Positions 1 to 11,289 of a stretch of DNA of 64,000 nucleotides are shown here, piece by piece (position 1 is the first letter of the stretch; each line of letters starts with the position of its first letter). Source of the DNA: Cherax quadricarinatus (taxonomy: Eukaryota; Arthropoda; Malacostraca; Decapoda; Parastacidae); contig NC_091311.1 of assembly GCF_038502225.1 (NCBI RefSeq), positions 28,922,352-28,986,351 of the forward strand. The letters run 5' to 3'. Made by a program: the position numbers and the translations under genes. The notes below the pieces were generated by a model that searched no databases, had not been told where the DNA came from, and saw only the letters and a list, made by a program, of their open reading frames with translations.

Positions 1-860
1 CATTATGTTCTCGGCTTCCCTGCTTTCCATTGGGTTGATTTTATATTTTCTTCCGTATCTCGGATTCATATATGTTGTTATGGTAGAGGACAGATTGGGG
101 ATCACACCTTCAGTACCTTCCATGTGCATATCATATCTCTGTCTCTCTCTCTCTCTCTGCTCCAGCCAGTACATATTTAGGAATATGAGACATTTCCATT
201 AATTTAAACGCATTTATTTTGCTCTATGTAGACCATAAATGATCTCTGTATCTTCTCCAGTTGTGATATCTCTCCTACTTGAATGGAGCTGTCAGTGCTG
301 AATAATTTCTCAAGCTAATTGAATAGTGTCACCACCATACTATTTCCCTTGTTTTGAAAGTCCTCATCATTTTCCTGGCTATAATGACATTAGCAATATT
401 AAGTTCTTTGAAAGAAATCTCAACTAACATTGTTAAACTCAGGTCCTTCATTAGTTCTTCTTTTTTCTATCTGATGATCCTGCTGTGCTTTGTATACAGC
501 GTCTCTTTCAGTTCTACATTCTTTCCATATATAAGCAGATGAGGTTTATCGCCACTGAAAGTCATGTTATTTTTCATTCCCAAGAGAAGACTTTGCTTAT
601 ATCTTATTGCAATTTTCAGAGACTTCTACCAAGGTGATATTCATGATTATTCTGGTATCAACCGGAAATAATTCGAAATTATGGTTAGTATTTTTTAATC
701 TATGTCTGCTGTGAAGCAAAGAATCAGTAAATAGAGTACTGAACCTTTAACTTAGCTTATAGTGATTTTTCTTCTGTTTACTGCTACTCTATATGTTCTT
801 TTTTTATATAAAATTAGTATCTATTTGCATGCTTTGCCTGTTATAACTATCATCCTCATT
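1..860. other. AT-rich sequence, no gene recognised
   Basis: The longest open frames here are about 60 codons and are hydrophobic, low-complexity translations of T-rich DNA. A short (CT)n run lies near 140-160. Given the LINE relics immediately downstream this may be old repeat DNA, but no family could be assigned. Confidence 0.4.
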
Positions 861-865
861 TATGC

Positions 866-1240
866 CCAGTCATTCCATGGCTGAATTTATCAAATGCTTT
901 TGATAAATCCGAGTACACCACATCTGCATTTTGGTTTTCTTCCAATGCTTCGTAACTCTGTCAAAGTGGTTTAGTAGTTGTAGCAAGCATGATCTTCCCG
1001 CTCTAAATCCATGAAGGTTGTGCTCTTCCATAAAATTTACAATCTGACATCTCTTTACCCTTTGAAAGACTTTCATGATATGCGATGTTAAGGCGTGTAA
1101 TATTTGACTAGCGCTCTACTACCTCCTGTATGTATAACAACTCTGTCTACACTCTTCAAGGGCCTTTGAGATTTCACCTAGCTCTAAGCTTTTTCTCAGA
1201 TATTATTGAGTGTTCGTTCTAGTGTCATTTACACTTCTTC
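866..1240 (-). pseudogene. Diverged LINE reverse transcriptase fragment (family A-like)
   Basis: The minus strand encodes HGFRAGRSCLLQLLNHFD, nearly matching HGFRAGRSCLSQLLDHYD in the well-preserved family A copy at 41213-42780. Further along, degraded sequence matches the segment just before RT motif A (an NADVIYTDF equivalent) and the upstream LKVFERV-like helix. The longest open stretch is 68 codons at 870-1076. Catalytic motifs B and C are absent. This is an old 5'- and 3'-truncated relic, more diverged than the other A copies. Confidence 0.7.
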
Positions 1241-1394
1241 ATAAACGAGGAATTACATGAATATGGTTTAGGTGCTGCATGAGTGGGCATGTTTTGTAAC
1301 CCTTTTACGAATTTTACAGAATTTGTGATTTTTTTTTTCTTTTTGGCTTTCTGATGTAATAAAAAAATCTGCACTTTATACCTGCTTTTTCTTT

Positions 1395-2577
1395 GAGTTA
1401 TTCAAAATGAAGCCCTCAGAATTATTCTTGGCTGTCCTAAATCTACCGAGGTTCTTAATATGAGAAAAGAGCTTGGTGTGTCCAGCATCAGTGATATTAT
1501 TATTGACATTAACATTATACGTGGTATTAGAATGTTAAGAAATGAACCAGACGCTGTCACTACGAATCTTACTAAATGTCTAGAAATAAATACACGTAGA
1601 TCTAAATGGGTTGTGAAAACATGCAATTATATTAAGTTTTAAAATCTGTACAAACTGTATCACTGTAGACAATAAGACATTTCACCTTTCCATTCAAGAT
1701 ATGTTCGTTAAATATTACATACCTGCAAGCCCCTCCCAAGAAGCTCATTGCTGGTAATCCCTTCCCTAATTCGCTTATAAAAGCAACTGCTCAAGAAGAA
1801 ATTTCTCGCCTAACTGGTAGTAATAATTTAATACAAGTTATATACGTTGATGGATCTAAGTAGGAGTCCACTGGCGGGCTGCATCTGCTCTTGTTGCCAC
1901 TTTTCTAGTTAAGGACTATAGGAACTCTGTTGAGTTAGGCATAAGAATTAACAAATGGGCGTCTACATTGCTGACTGAATTGTTTGCTATCCTTATGACA
2001 CTGAGCTTGATTCTGTCATCATTAATGATTCTGTCATCATTGAAGGCTCTTGACTCATAAAATGACTCTGACAACATGCTCATTGGAAAAGCCAGGTAAA
2101 GATACTCATAAATCCGGGAAAAGGGAATTAATGTAAAATTGCTATGGATTCCATCACACACTGGATTATTCCTTCATGATAAAGTTGATATGTTAGCCAA
2201 GAAAAGTACACTGAAGGATAATGTAGAATATAACGTTGGTATATCTGTGTCTAGCAATATTAGAAGAGAGGTAAATAATGAAACAATGTTATAAGAATGC
2301 TTGAGATCTAGAACCCTCTATGATAACATGAACGTAGATAAATACGTTTATGGAGCCATTTGCAATGTGAAAAAATACGTTTATGGAGCCACTTGCAATG
2401 TGAACAGACTGATGTTGTAGTGACCAGGCTTAGGTTTGGTTACAAGTACTTCTGGCAGTTTGGGAGACATACAAATAGTGATCATACTTAATGCTATGTA
2501 TATGTAGCCAGCTCTATGGTCACTATCTTGAGCACTTTGTGCTTCATTGTCCACTAACTAAGGAATATAGAGACATG
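1395..2577 (+). pseudogene. Decayed LINE with RT C-terminus and RNase H domain (family I, copy 1)
   Basis: Reading through stops and frameshifts, the plus strand gives QNEALRIILGCPKSTEVLNM, the usual RT C-terminal segment of I/R1-type LINEs. It then gives an RNase H domain: IYVDGSK near 1845 (first catalytic Asp, followed by a TAG), RAASALVATF, LLTELFAI (catalytic Glu) and WIPSHTG...DKVDMLAKK near 2150-2200. A Cys/His-rich tail near 2410-2570 reads like the terminal zinc knuckle of these LINEs. A PLE foldback (2590-3032) interrupts it, and the 3' end seems to resume after 3045. A second relic lies at 59830-61200. Confidence 0.75.
2341..2404 (+). repeat. Short tandem duplication inside the family I relic
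   Basis: AAATACGTTTATGGAGCCA(T/C)TTGCAATGTGAA occurs twice in direct succession. It is a local duplication within the degraded LINE tail. Confidence 0.7.
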
Positions 2578-2658
2578 TCATAATATTTTGAACATCAAAA
2601 TGGTATACAATACCGACAGGTTGTTAGGTAAGACACATATGCAACAGTTAGACAACTT

Positions 2659-2704
2659 TATTCCGAAACGTTTCGCCTACACAGTAGGCTTCTTCAGTCG
2701 AATA
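2659..2704 (-). ncRNA. Hammerhead-type ribozyme motif (left arm)
   Basis: This is the mirror image of the motif at 2950-2995, on the minus strand. It has the same CTGAAGA core, a GCCTAC/GTAGGC stem II, GAAA, and a palindromic ACGT at the stem III position. Confidence 0.65.
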
Positions 2705-2949
2705 CAGAAAGTAGGCAGGAACAGTAGAGATGTGAAGACGATGTAATCAGTCCATCACCCTTGTAGTCGTAGAATTTGAGGTTGTCAGTCCCTCGGCCTG
2801 GAGAAGTTCAGTTCCATAGTCAGATAGTTCCTGACTATGGAACTGATCTTCTCCAGGCCGAGGAACTGACAACCTCAAATTCTACGACTACAAGGGTGAT
2901 GGACTGATTACATCGTCTTCACATCTCTACTGTTCCTGCCTACTTTCTG

Positions 2950-2995
2950 TATTCGACTGAAGAAGCCTACTGTGTAGGCGAAACGTTTCGGAATA
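2950..2995 (+). ncRNA. Hammerhead-type ribozyme motif (right arm)
   Basis: Core CTGAAGA at 2957-2963 fits the hammerhead consensus CUGANGA. Stem II is GCCTAC (2965-2970) with GTAGGC (2974-2979) around a TGT loop, followed by GAAA (2980-2983). Stem III is only the self-complementary ACGT, so a dimer would be needed for a stable fold. U2987 sits at the cleavage-site position. TATTCGA (2950-2956) pairs with the bases after it with one bulge, giving stem I. PLEs are known to carry minimal hammerheads of this kind; activity is inferred. Confidence 0.7.
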
Positions 2996-3126
2996 AAGTT
3001 GTCTAACTGTTGCATATGTGTCTTACCTAACATCATAATATTTTATTAATGAAAATAAGATACCAGATACCTAAATTTGCTTGTAACAGATAAGTGAACT
3101 GTAGATAAAAATCCAAAGGTACTCGT

Positions 3127-3649
3127 GTTAACCTTTTTGGAGCCTAGTTCCTAGGCCTTTTGTATATCCATATGCTCTTGCGCTACATATCCACAAGATA
3201 GATATGGAGTGCACAATAAACTAACCACTTTGATGGCAAAATATAAAATCTCTTTTGTTTAGTGAAATACTGAAAATTGATTCATGCTCGTCTTATAGAG
3301 TTTTGCTCATTTTTTCATCGTCAGTGTATTAACCTCTTGTGATCAATGGTCCAAGTCTACATTTAGCTCTTAACCTGAATTTAGCATATGTTTAGAAATA
3401 TTTTGAGGTCTCTTTTTGTTTTTGCTTAGGCTTCTTCTGTCTTGTAAAAAAAACGTTAGTTTTTGTTTTATTTCGTTAATCTCTCGGCTAAGATTATTCT
3501 TTCCTCGTTGTGACATTCTTTAGATTTTTTTAAGATATTGCTGTTGAAGCGGCTAATTTATTGTGCACCCGACATCCATCCTGTGGACGGTAGCGCAAGT
3601 GCATATAGATCCATATAGGACATAGGAACTAGACCCCAAAAGGGTTAAC
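3127..3649. repeat. Foldback repeat with about 110-bp imperfect terminal inverted repeats
   Basis: Both ends start with GTTAACC inward. The left arm (3127 to about 3235) and right arm (about 3545-3649) share CTAGTTCCTA, CTTGCGCTAC and a GTGCACAATAAA(C/T)TA segment in inverted orientation. The middle is AT-rich without an ORF. Single-arm relatives occur at 9847-10010, 40590-40745 and 51060-51170, so this is a dispersed non-autonomous family. Confidence 0.6.
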
Positions 3650-4387
3650 AGGAATACTTCTATAGTTATATGTATAACTGTCTTATCTGTTGTAAACAGA
3701 TTTAGGATATTTGCTTAATATGTCTGGTATTTTCTTTACATTAATAAAATGCTTTGATATATCACGTAGATTATATTGTCGATCTCTATATTCCTCAATA
3801 TGCGTACAATGAAAATCATAATATTGAAGAAAGTGACCGTAGGGATAACATACTGTGCAATAAGTATCACCATCATCTGTTCATCCGCCAAACTGCCAGA
3901 AGCACTTGTAACCAAGCCTAAGCCTGGCTACAACAACATCAGTCAGTCTGTTTACATTGTAAGTTGTTCAGCAAACATTCTTATCATGCTTTTGTAGTGA
4001 GTGATAGATCTGCTCAGGCTTCCAACTACAGACCTGTGACATTCGCTTTCATTATTTACTTTTCTCCTGACATTACCTCTAATGCTAGACACATATTGGT
4101 CAGAGCTATGTTTTGCATATACCTTCAGTAACTCCCACTCTTCTACACATATTTTTAAGCTCTCTCTATTTGATCATTTTTTAGTTTTTTCAGTGTCACA
4201 TATATTTAAAGATCTTGTTTACTTCTATTTTCAGAGTTTCCAAGCACTTCTGAGGTTTAGGATGCTCATGACTTTTTTCCAAGCTGTATCACATTTCTGT
4301 GTTAATTATGTCACAGTCAATTCTGTGATTTACAGCAGTCGTAGGAGTGAAGAATTCCTTACATGGAATTCTTCACTTGCCTAAACT

Positions 4388-4740
4388 TTAGGCATGTCCT
4401 ACTTCCACGTTTGGATTTGTCAAAAGCTAGCTCACTTCCAGAAACTATGTTATAGCACTGGGATTTACCATCTTCCATTTCATACCTGGGAGATTGAAAT
4501 CTGCGTGGAGTATAACAACTGGTGTGGGTATTTTCAAGATTTTCAATTCAGCTGTCTTCCTTATCCAATTCGTGAATTCCTCAGCAGTTGCTGACGGTGG
4601 TTTATGTACATGTAAAGTTACTAGATCTATATTTTCCATGTAAATACCTAGAACTTCTTCACTGTTTGAAATCAACAGTTCTGTGCAGTAAAAGTCTCTT
4701 ACATAGTACAACTCCTTCCTGTGAACTGTTTACTCTGTCA
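4388..4740 (-). pseudogene. LINE endonuclease (EEP) domain fragment
   Basis: The minus-strand frame (88 codons at 4445-4711) reads LVTLHVHKPPSATAEEF and then VVILHADFNLPGMKW. These match the YRPPS and GDFN motifs of the exonuclease-endonuclease-phosphatase domain in CR1/Jockey LINEs, with the catalytic Asp of DFN kept. There is no attached RT. The plus-strand 115-codon frame over the same DNA is a shadow. Confidence 0.65.
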
Positions 4741-4792
4741 TATCTACAAATATTGCAGGTTTTTTTAGTCATCGTTATCCCTATCTTGTTAA

Positions 4793-5265
4793 TCGCTTCC
4801 TCCCTCTCCCCCTCCTTCATTCTCTTCATCTCTCCTTCATTCCCTTCCTTCCTCCCTCCTTCACTTCCTTCCTTCCTCCCTCCTTCACTCCCTTCCTCCG
4901 TCCTTTCCACTACTGACATATTGGGATCACAATAGACACCGCCTATCCATTATCTTTTTAATGGGGTTTATCTCTCTCTCTTCTTCTTTCTAATCTTTCA
5001 TCAAAAATGGCAAAGTTAATTATGAACTATAATGAAGATTCTGTGAAATGTGGCTAAGGGGTGTGATCCCTCCCTCTTTTCCTCCTTCCCTGCTCTTCCG
5101 TCTCACCCTCTCTCCCTACTTCCAATTCACTTTCTCTCCTTTCTTTCTATTACCCCTCTTCTTCCGCCCCTCCCGTCCCATCTTCTGTCTCCCTTCCTCC
5201 TTAACTCCCTCCTCTATTTCTTCTGTTTCCCCTCTCTCACTCCCTCTCTGTCTCCTTCACATTTA
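4793..5265. repeat. Pyrimidine-rich low-complexity tracts
   Basis: Runs of CCTTCCTCCCT type occupy 4795-4910 and 5065-5265. The long open frames across them on both strands (F/S/P-rich on plus, G/E/R-rich on minus) are compositional. Confidence 0.8.
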
Positions 5266-5899
5266 CCTCTACAGAATCCGTCAATCTCAACGACAAAATG
5301 TAGGAAAATTATTTCGCATTTTTATCCCATCCACGTAGAGGAAATAATAGAATTCCGTGTAATCGTTTTCAAGGCTAAAACTCTATTCCAGGTGTCAAAA
5401 CAATATTAGCTGCTGAACTTGCGTGAAATAGCTTTTTAGTGGGTGAGTTAATCTTGTTACCAAAAACAGTGATAAGTGTCAAGAAAAACGCAGATACTCG
5501 CGAAAATACAGGTGTACAAGAGACGTGGTCGTAAGAGACTGAAACCCAAATTCGTACCTTGGCCACAGTGAACTCTTTTTAAGGGGTTCTTAAGCGATGT
5601 AAAGAAGGAATTAGTCAACTAGTCTCTTTATTGAATAGTTATGGGAAACAGATAATGAGAGACCTACTTAAAAATGGGATAAGGGGCTTAAAACTTCTAA
5701 TTACCTGCCTATTAATCTGAGCTGCTGAGTAGGTGCACTATTAGAGGAAAAAAACAGTTGATAAAACTCAAAGTAATCTAGAATGTATTTTCATGAAGGA
5801 GTCTCAACAAGACTATAAAAGGATTGTTGATTTTTTCTCCTCGCTAAATTCAGGGTTCCCACTATATATATTTCTGGTCTGAGTGTGTTCAGAAAATAG

Positions 5900-5992
5900 A
5901 TTAAGGAGGTGGTTCCTGGGGAGTCAACGCCCCCCGCTGCCTGGTCCTAGACCAGGCCTCCGGGTGGCTCAGGTCCTGATCAACCAAAAAAT
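5900..5992 (-). mobile_element. Diverged 3' end fragment of LINE family A
   Basis: GGGGAGTCAACGCCCCCCGC, a GACCAGGCCTCC segment and CTGATCAACC match the family A 3' untranslated end in inverted orientation, with many substitutions. Confidence 0.6.
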
Positions 5993-8780
5993 GAACCATG
6001 TTATGTAAAGGAAAATGCATATAGTAAACATACATGGTAACTCACATAGTCAGGTCCTACCATTTTCATAATCACTAAATGTATCCACCATTCCCTAGCA
6101 CGGGTCAAGGACACCACATAACATCCAGTCACATGGACATCTCTGGGTAGATTTTCTCAAGATTTTTACCTTAGCAGCCTTGCTTAGCGCTTTGACACAC
6201 TGTAGCAACTCTAGGATACAGATGAAAACACACACACACACACACACACAAAAAGAAGAAGAAATGGATCTTACCTCCTGTGAAACCCACATTTTGTCCA
6301 AAGGAAGCTTACATATACTGGCAGTCAGCCATCTTCCCTAAAACAGAAAGAAAAAGGATGGTATCCTCACTCTCACACAAAATATAAAAATATCATCACT
6401 ATGTTCATTGTTACAAAACTTATTTATTATTACTCTTGTTTTCCTTTATTAATGATACTTCTTATAATAATACACTTTTAAATGAAATATTATGGAAATA
6501 TTAGGATTTTGTACACGCTGTTGTACAAGCTGATGTACAGGATTTCGTACAATCTCTTGTACAGATCATTTATACAGTATATTCACAATACAATAATTTG
6601 CTGAGTTCAAGGCTCCAGCAAAGCGAGTCCCATTCGAGAGCCTATGTTGCTGTTTCAGGAAGGCTGGCTTTTCCTTACGTGTGGGATCGTAAACACATTG
6701 TCTCGGATAGCCAAGCAGCCAGCAAACTCCTGCACATGCCCTCAGCCTTATCCACTCTTGTATTCAGAATGCCAGCCACGAGGTGTATGTACAGATCTTA
6801 AGTTCCACATTCCTTCCAAGAGAAGAAAAATCCCGCTGCAGACCCCAGAATCCTCCTGTCGTTTGTTTTCCATGACATTCATTTTCATGTCAATTTGAAT
6901 TCCACATTTTTCATTGGAGAACCCAGCCAGAGGCGGTCGAGTCGCCCTGAGAGAGTACGAATCTTGGGGTCAATTCCTCTTTCTTCTTCGGGCCTCCTGC
7001 CTCCTTCCGCCTCTAAAAATATATCTCACGTAATCATCATCTATTACTTTCTTTCTCACACGTAGCATGTGCCCCAACATCCTTATACTGCATCTCCTTT
7101 TCCCTTCTCTCTTACCCACCCTGTAGTGTCTAGTCATTTTCACGATATCCTCATCGCAGTACTGAAGTTTCCCAGCTCGGTCTGACAGATTTATTGATCC
7201 TATGTATTAAACCCATTTGTATGATGGGATAAGACAGGGAAACATAGCTAATTTTGTTCGCATATCGTAACACGATATACTGTAGAATAGGGTGAATCTT
7301 TTTCTAAATTAAATAGTCATATTTCCTTGTTACCCGTATTTTTCACACTTTGCTACCTTCTTTTTCCAACCCAACGCACCCCTTTCTCTTTTCCAACCCT
7401 TTATACACCTCCCATCTTCTTTCCATTTTCTCTTAATAATCCTTTTACACCCGTCATCCCTCTCATCTCTTCATCGCCCCTTTCCTCTTACTCATTCTTT
7501 TTCACACCTTGCTGCCTCTCCTATCCCATCTCCCCTCCTACCCACACCCTCTTCACACCTTGCTGCCATCCCCCCTGCCATCCTCCACGCGCCTGTCAGT
7601 TCCCCTCCAGTCGTGTGTCAGCACCTAAGAAACAATACCTCCTTCAGCTCTGAGGAATCCGGCGCGTGTGCGTGTTGCGCCTTCCCCGAGCTGTCGTGGC
7701 CGCCGATCCGACAAGTCCCTTCGCTAACGAAGCAGGTAAAATATCACTGGAGGTGCGGACACAACAACACGCCTCTCAACACCTTTCCACCGGCTCCGCA
7801 CAGCCCGTAAATTGGCCGTATCGGGGGGGGGCATCTAAGGTCAGCAAATTAGGCAAGTCGCGCCCCGCCCTGCTAGCAACTTCGAAAGCTCGCTTCAGTG
7901 ACCCCCGCTTCGACGTCCACTGTATCGTACCCTGAAGCCTTTTGTGCATCGATCAGTCTTAGGTGTACTATATATATGCAGCAACATTGTGACATTTACA
8001 AAGCGAGAGAACAAAGACTATGTTGTATGTTGAACTAGCACACCTATTATGCAGGGTGGTTTTCATGTATAGGGTGGTAGTTTGCCAACCTGAGTGGGTG
8101 ACTAAGTGGGCTATGTGGACATCGTCAAGCATTTCACTGCGTGTATAGTAGCTAAAAGGTCTAACCTCTTCATTTCAGCAAAAGTCACTTGTTCATGGAC
8201 ATTACTGCCTCATTGAGGATATAATCATGTGAAAAAATGGAGGAGGAAATAATGATAAAGAAGCGAATCTCGTCTGTATATCTAACTCAGGCTAACAAGG
8301 AGATAAGTCGAAGTTAAAAATCTGACTTGTTTTGTAAGTAGTTAGCACATTGGCTATTTTTCACATCTTCGCCACGATGCACTTACGAGACTATTTATAA
8401 AAGAATTGCCTTTTCCATTCTTTAAAAGCCCTGGACAACAGTTCATCGGTGCCCACAAATTTGTGTTATTTCCATACATCTTCCTGTTTGAGAAACAATT
8501 CTCAAATGAATGATTTTACGTAATATATTTTCTTCAGGTACTCTACGCTTTTCAGTTTCTTGGATATTATTTCTGTCTTCCTTTGAGAAATTAGACAGGA
8601 AACAATTCTTCAGCATGAAAACAAATATTTTGGTCAGTATAGGTGAGCTGTCCTGAGCTAGCTTCAAGAGGACATGCTTTTATAAATCTATATACCCGAC
8701 CTGGTATTTGATTTCCTTGTAACTTTAATTTTACATTCTCTTCCGGCTTTTATTATACATTTATTGACAACTCTGTTACT
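5993..8780. other. Unassigned sequence, no recognisable gene
   Basis: About 2.8 kb without a recognised family. It includes (AC)n at 6229-6250, a pyrimidine-rich block near 7380-7610 and a GC-richer stretch at 7600-7930 with overlapping frames of 65-108 codons that resemble no protein I know. The GC-rich island could hide an exon or CpG-rich regulatory DNA, but nothing in the sequence proves it. Confidence 0.4.
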
Positions 8781-8784
8781 TGCC

Positions 8785-8865
8785 AGTCAAGCCTGGCCCA
8801 GAGCCGGGCTGCGAGAGTAGGAAAACTCTCGAAACACAGAGGTATATTAAAGGTAAAGGTATACG
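8785..8865 (+). mobile_element. 3' end of LINE family D
   Basis: AAGCCTGGCCCAGAGCCGGG, AAAACTCTCGAAAC and a terminal AAAGGTAAAGGTA repeat match the 3' ends at 24620-24725, 49878-49985 and 59693-59760. Confidence 0.55.
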
Positions 8866-9184
8866 TTTGAAGTACACACGTAAAAATCATTCTTTTCCAA
8901 AAAAAATTTCGGTCTTTTATTTACCCATTTAGGGTGATTTTCATTTGATCTGATTTAATGTGGCGCCCTAAAAAATGGGGGAAAACATCTTAAACAACAT
9001 TTAGGGTAAAAATACAATACAAACTGCGTACATATCTAAACATTATTTGTATATTGACCACTTACCGTTGACGGTAGAGAGACACTAATGCAGTTATATG
9101 GAATTGTTTATGGGCAACTTTTCGCAAACCCTGCAAGGTTTAGCTTGGTCGAAACGTCGCTAAGTAAATAAGTCAGTGAGTAGA

Positions 9185-9590
9185 TGTGCAAGACACGTCT
9201 TCATCACTTGGTAATCTTTATTTTAGAAACGTTTCTCATACTCAGCAGGCTTCTTCAGTCGAACACAGAGGTTTCTAAAATTCTGTAGACAATAGAAGCA
9301 GTTGCGATGTAAATACAAGGTGATCAGTCCCTCAGTTTTAAGAAGGGTTGAACTTCATAGTCTCAACCAGTGATTATAGAGCTGGACACTTATTAAGCCA
9401 GAGGGAATGACCACCTCAAAATACTTCTGCGCTAAGGGACTGATCTCATATTTACATTTTCACTGCTTCTGCTGTCCACTGTATTTTAGCAGCCACTGCA
9501 TTTGACTGAGGAACCCCAGAGTAGGCGAAACGTTTCAAAAGTAAAGATACCCAGCTGTTGCACAAGTGTCTTACTTGTCTATGTCGGTGT
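9185..9590. mobile_element. Degenerate Penelope-like foldback element
   Basis: A minus-oriented terminus (TTTTAGAAACGTTTCTC, then CAGCAGGCTTCTTCAGTCGA) faces a plus-oriented terminus (GACTGAGGAACC...GTAGGCGAAACGTTTC followed by an AAGATACCCAGCTGTTGCAC tail). The hammerhead cores are mutated in both arms, for example CTGAGGA with a weakened stem II. There is no ORF. Confidence 0.6.
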
Positions 9591-9846
9591 AGTCTATAAT
9601 TATTATAGTCACACAGGATTTAATGCGGATTTGTGTCTTTATCATAACGTCTGTATCTTATGCTATCACCTGTCCATGGGTCAGAGAGACAAACAAGCCC
9701 ACATGAAGACAAAACAATTGTGAAGACAAGATAAACGAAGCAAAATGAACTCTTGTTAACACTCTGAGGTCTCGATTCTACACCTTTCGTATTTTTTTTT
9801 TTTTAACTCTTAGGGGCTTCATTTCCAGGCCTTTTTATTATGTAAA

Positions 9847-10010
9847 TGTTAACCCGTTTGGGGTCTAGTTTCTAGGCCTTTTTGGCTATTTGTTAACCCC
9901 CTTCGAAGTCTAGTTCCAAGGCCCTTTGTGTCCCCATATACTCTTTCTCTACCGTCCATAGGATGAATATGATGGCGCAAAAGAAATTAGCCGCTTAGGC
10001 GGCAAAATCT
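9847..10010 (+). repeat. Single-arm copy of the GTTAAC foldback repeat
   Basis: It shares GTTAACCC, GGGTCTAGTTTCTAGGCC, a CTACCGTCCATAGGATG segment and AAATTAGCCGCTTAGGCGGC with the arms of 3127-3649. Its first 45-50 bases are partly reiterated (starts near 9848 and 9893). Confidence 0.5.
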
Positions 10011-10359
10011 GAAAAACAAAATTTCTGCTGAGACAACGTTCTGCAAAACTCTACATAGAGCATAACGTTTCCCCACTATAACCTTGTTCATTTTTTCGCT
10101 ATTCTCACCAGTACGCAATTGAAATTTCTAATATATGTCGCTTTCAGAGAGACGCCTCTTCAGTTTTTGCTTAGTCACTGAGTTCGATTTTGCCAAATAT
10201 ATAAGAATATATAAGCACCTGGGGAATTAAAAATTTATATTAGTAATTAATGCAATCTCATTTAATCCAGTGGCAGGTATTATAAGTTGAACAAGATGAT
10301 GAATCCCACTGCAAAATTTATAAAACTTTATCTACACAAAAACGCATACAATATATATA

Positions 10360-10680
10360 ATGTCGTGCCGAATACGTAAAACTTGCGATTTTGGATTAAA
10401 TAGCTACGCTCTTCTTGCCGAATAAGGCAAGAATTTCACAAAAGTCATTTTGAACCTAACGAAAAAATATTTTTCACTATGTTTATTATTAAATTATTGT
10501 AAACTTATCTAAAATATATTTAGTTGGATTACGCTAAATTAAATTGCGCTTGTTATAATAAGGTTAGGTAAGTTTCCTAAGGTTCTTTTGGTACAAAATT
10601 ATTAATTTTTATATTAAACGTAGAAAATTTTAGAAACGACTTAATTTTAAACGAGTTCTTGCTAACTGACCAATTTTATC
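10360..10680 (+). mobile_element. TA-flanked MITE, 5' terminus intact (copy 1)
   Basis: It starts with ATGTCGTGCCGAATACGTAA after TA-rich DNA. It contains the block GTTATAATAAGGTTAGGTAA shared with the copies at 44072-44452 and 44731-45112, and ends near GTTCTTGCTAACTGACCAA without the closing inverted repeat. Confidence 0.65.
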
Positions 10681-10683
10681 TTA

Positions 10684-10965
10684 AAAGATTGACTGGCAAG
10701 GACTTGAACTCAGGAATCTCACCCCTGAGGCCTCCCGAGAGAAACAGACCAAACACCTGACACCTTCGTCTACGCCACCTCCATAATGTTTAGTGGGTAG
10801 TGAGACCACTAGCCGTGCTTTCCCTAGTACCACGCCACATTAAGGGGATGGAAAGCTAATGGACTAATTTCATTCTTCCGCTCTCAGGGGTCTGGTCTAC
10901 TCTCCGGGTGTGAGTCGGTGAGATCCTTGGCTTCGAGTCCAGACCTACCGCTTGTTTACGTTTTT
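10684..10965. repeat. Two tRNA-like repeat fragments in opposite orientation
   Basis: The reverse strand near 10690-10780 and the forward strand near 10870-10955 each carry a B-box-like motif (GAGTTCAAGTCC; GGCTTCGAGTCC). They look like degenerate tRNA-derived SINE heads. Neither folds obviously into a complete tRNA. Confidence 0.35.
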
Positions 10966-11205
10966 GCAATACAATTGCTAACAGGTTATCTTAAGTTAGT
11001 AATGCAGAACGAGCCACATGGGGATGATAATCTTCAGCCCTGTTTCATTCGCACTCTTGCGTCGTCAGGATCTATGCAATGTTGCAAGATTAGCTAATAT
11101 TGCAACACTGCATACCACCTAACCACTCACGAGAGTGTAAAAGATCTAGACCTAAGGATTTCTATCCCCATACATATGGGTGTGTGTGTGTACTCACCTA
11201 GTTGT

Positions 11206-11208
<3 letters not shown>

Positions 11209-11284
<76 letters not shown>
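11209..11284. repeat. (GT)n microsatellite at the 3' end of a family B LINE
   Basis: About 38 GT units, preceded by GTACTCACCTAGTTGTACC, which is a partial family B tail. It abuts the 3' end of the minus-strand B copy that follows. Confidence 0.95.

Positions 11285-11289
<5 letters not shown>

Larger units (their letters stand above)
2590..3032. mobile_element. Penelope-like foldback element with hammerhead motifs at both ends
   Basis: Arms 2622-2822 and 2832-3032 are about 200-bp near-perfect inverted repeats around a 9-nt loop. The left end carries an extra tail with the motif GGTATACAATACCGACAGG, which recurs in other copies. The 12-bp sequence TCATAATATTTT occurs at 2578-2589 and again at 3033-3044, as expected for a target-site duplication, and the element splits a family I LINE relic. 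There is no ORF, so it must be non-autonomous. Similarity to the nuclease-bearing palindrome at 25353-26581 supports a PLE origin. Confidence 0.8.

Noticed and set aside
5048..5409. Ser/Pro/Phe-rich plus-strand frames of 96 and 119 codons
   Set aside because: Pyrimidine-rich low-complexity DNA. Two overlapping frames are equally open, as expected from composition.
7327..7935. Possible host exon in the GC-richer stretch
   Set aside because: Three overlapping frames of 65-108 codons are open, none resembles a known protein, and no splice-site pattern stands out. Kept only as unassigned sequence.
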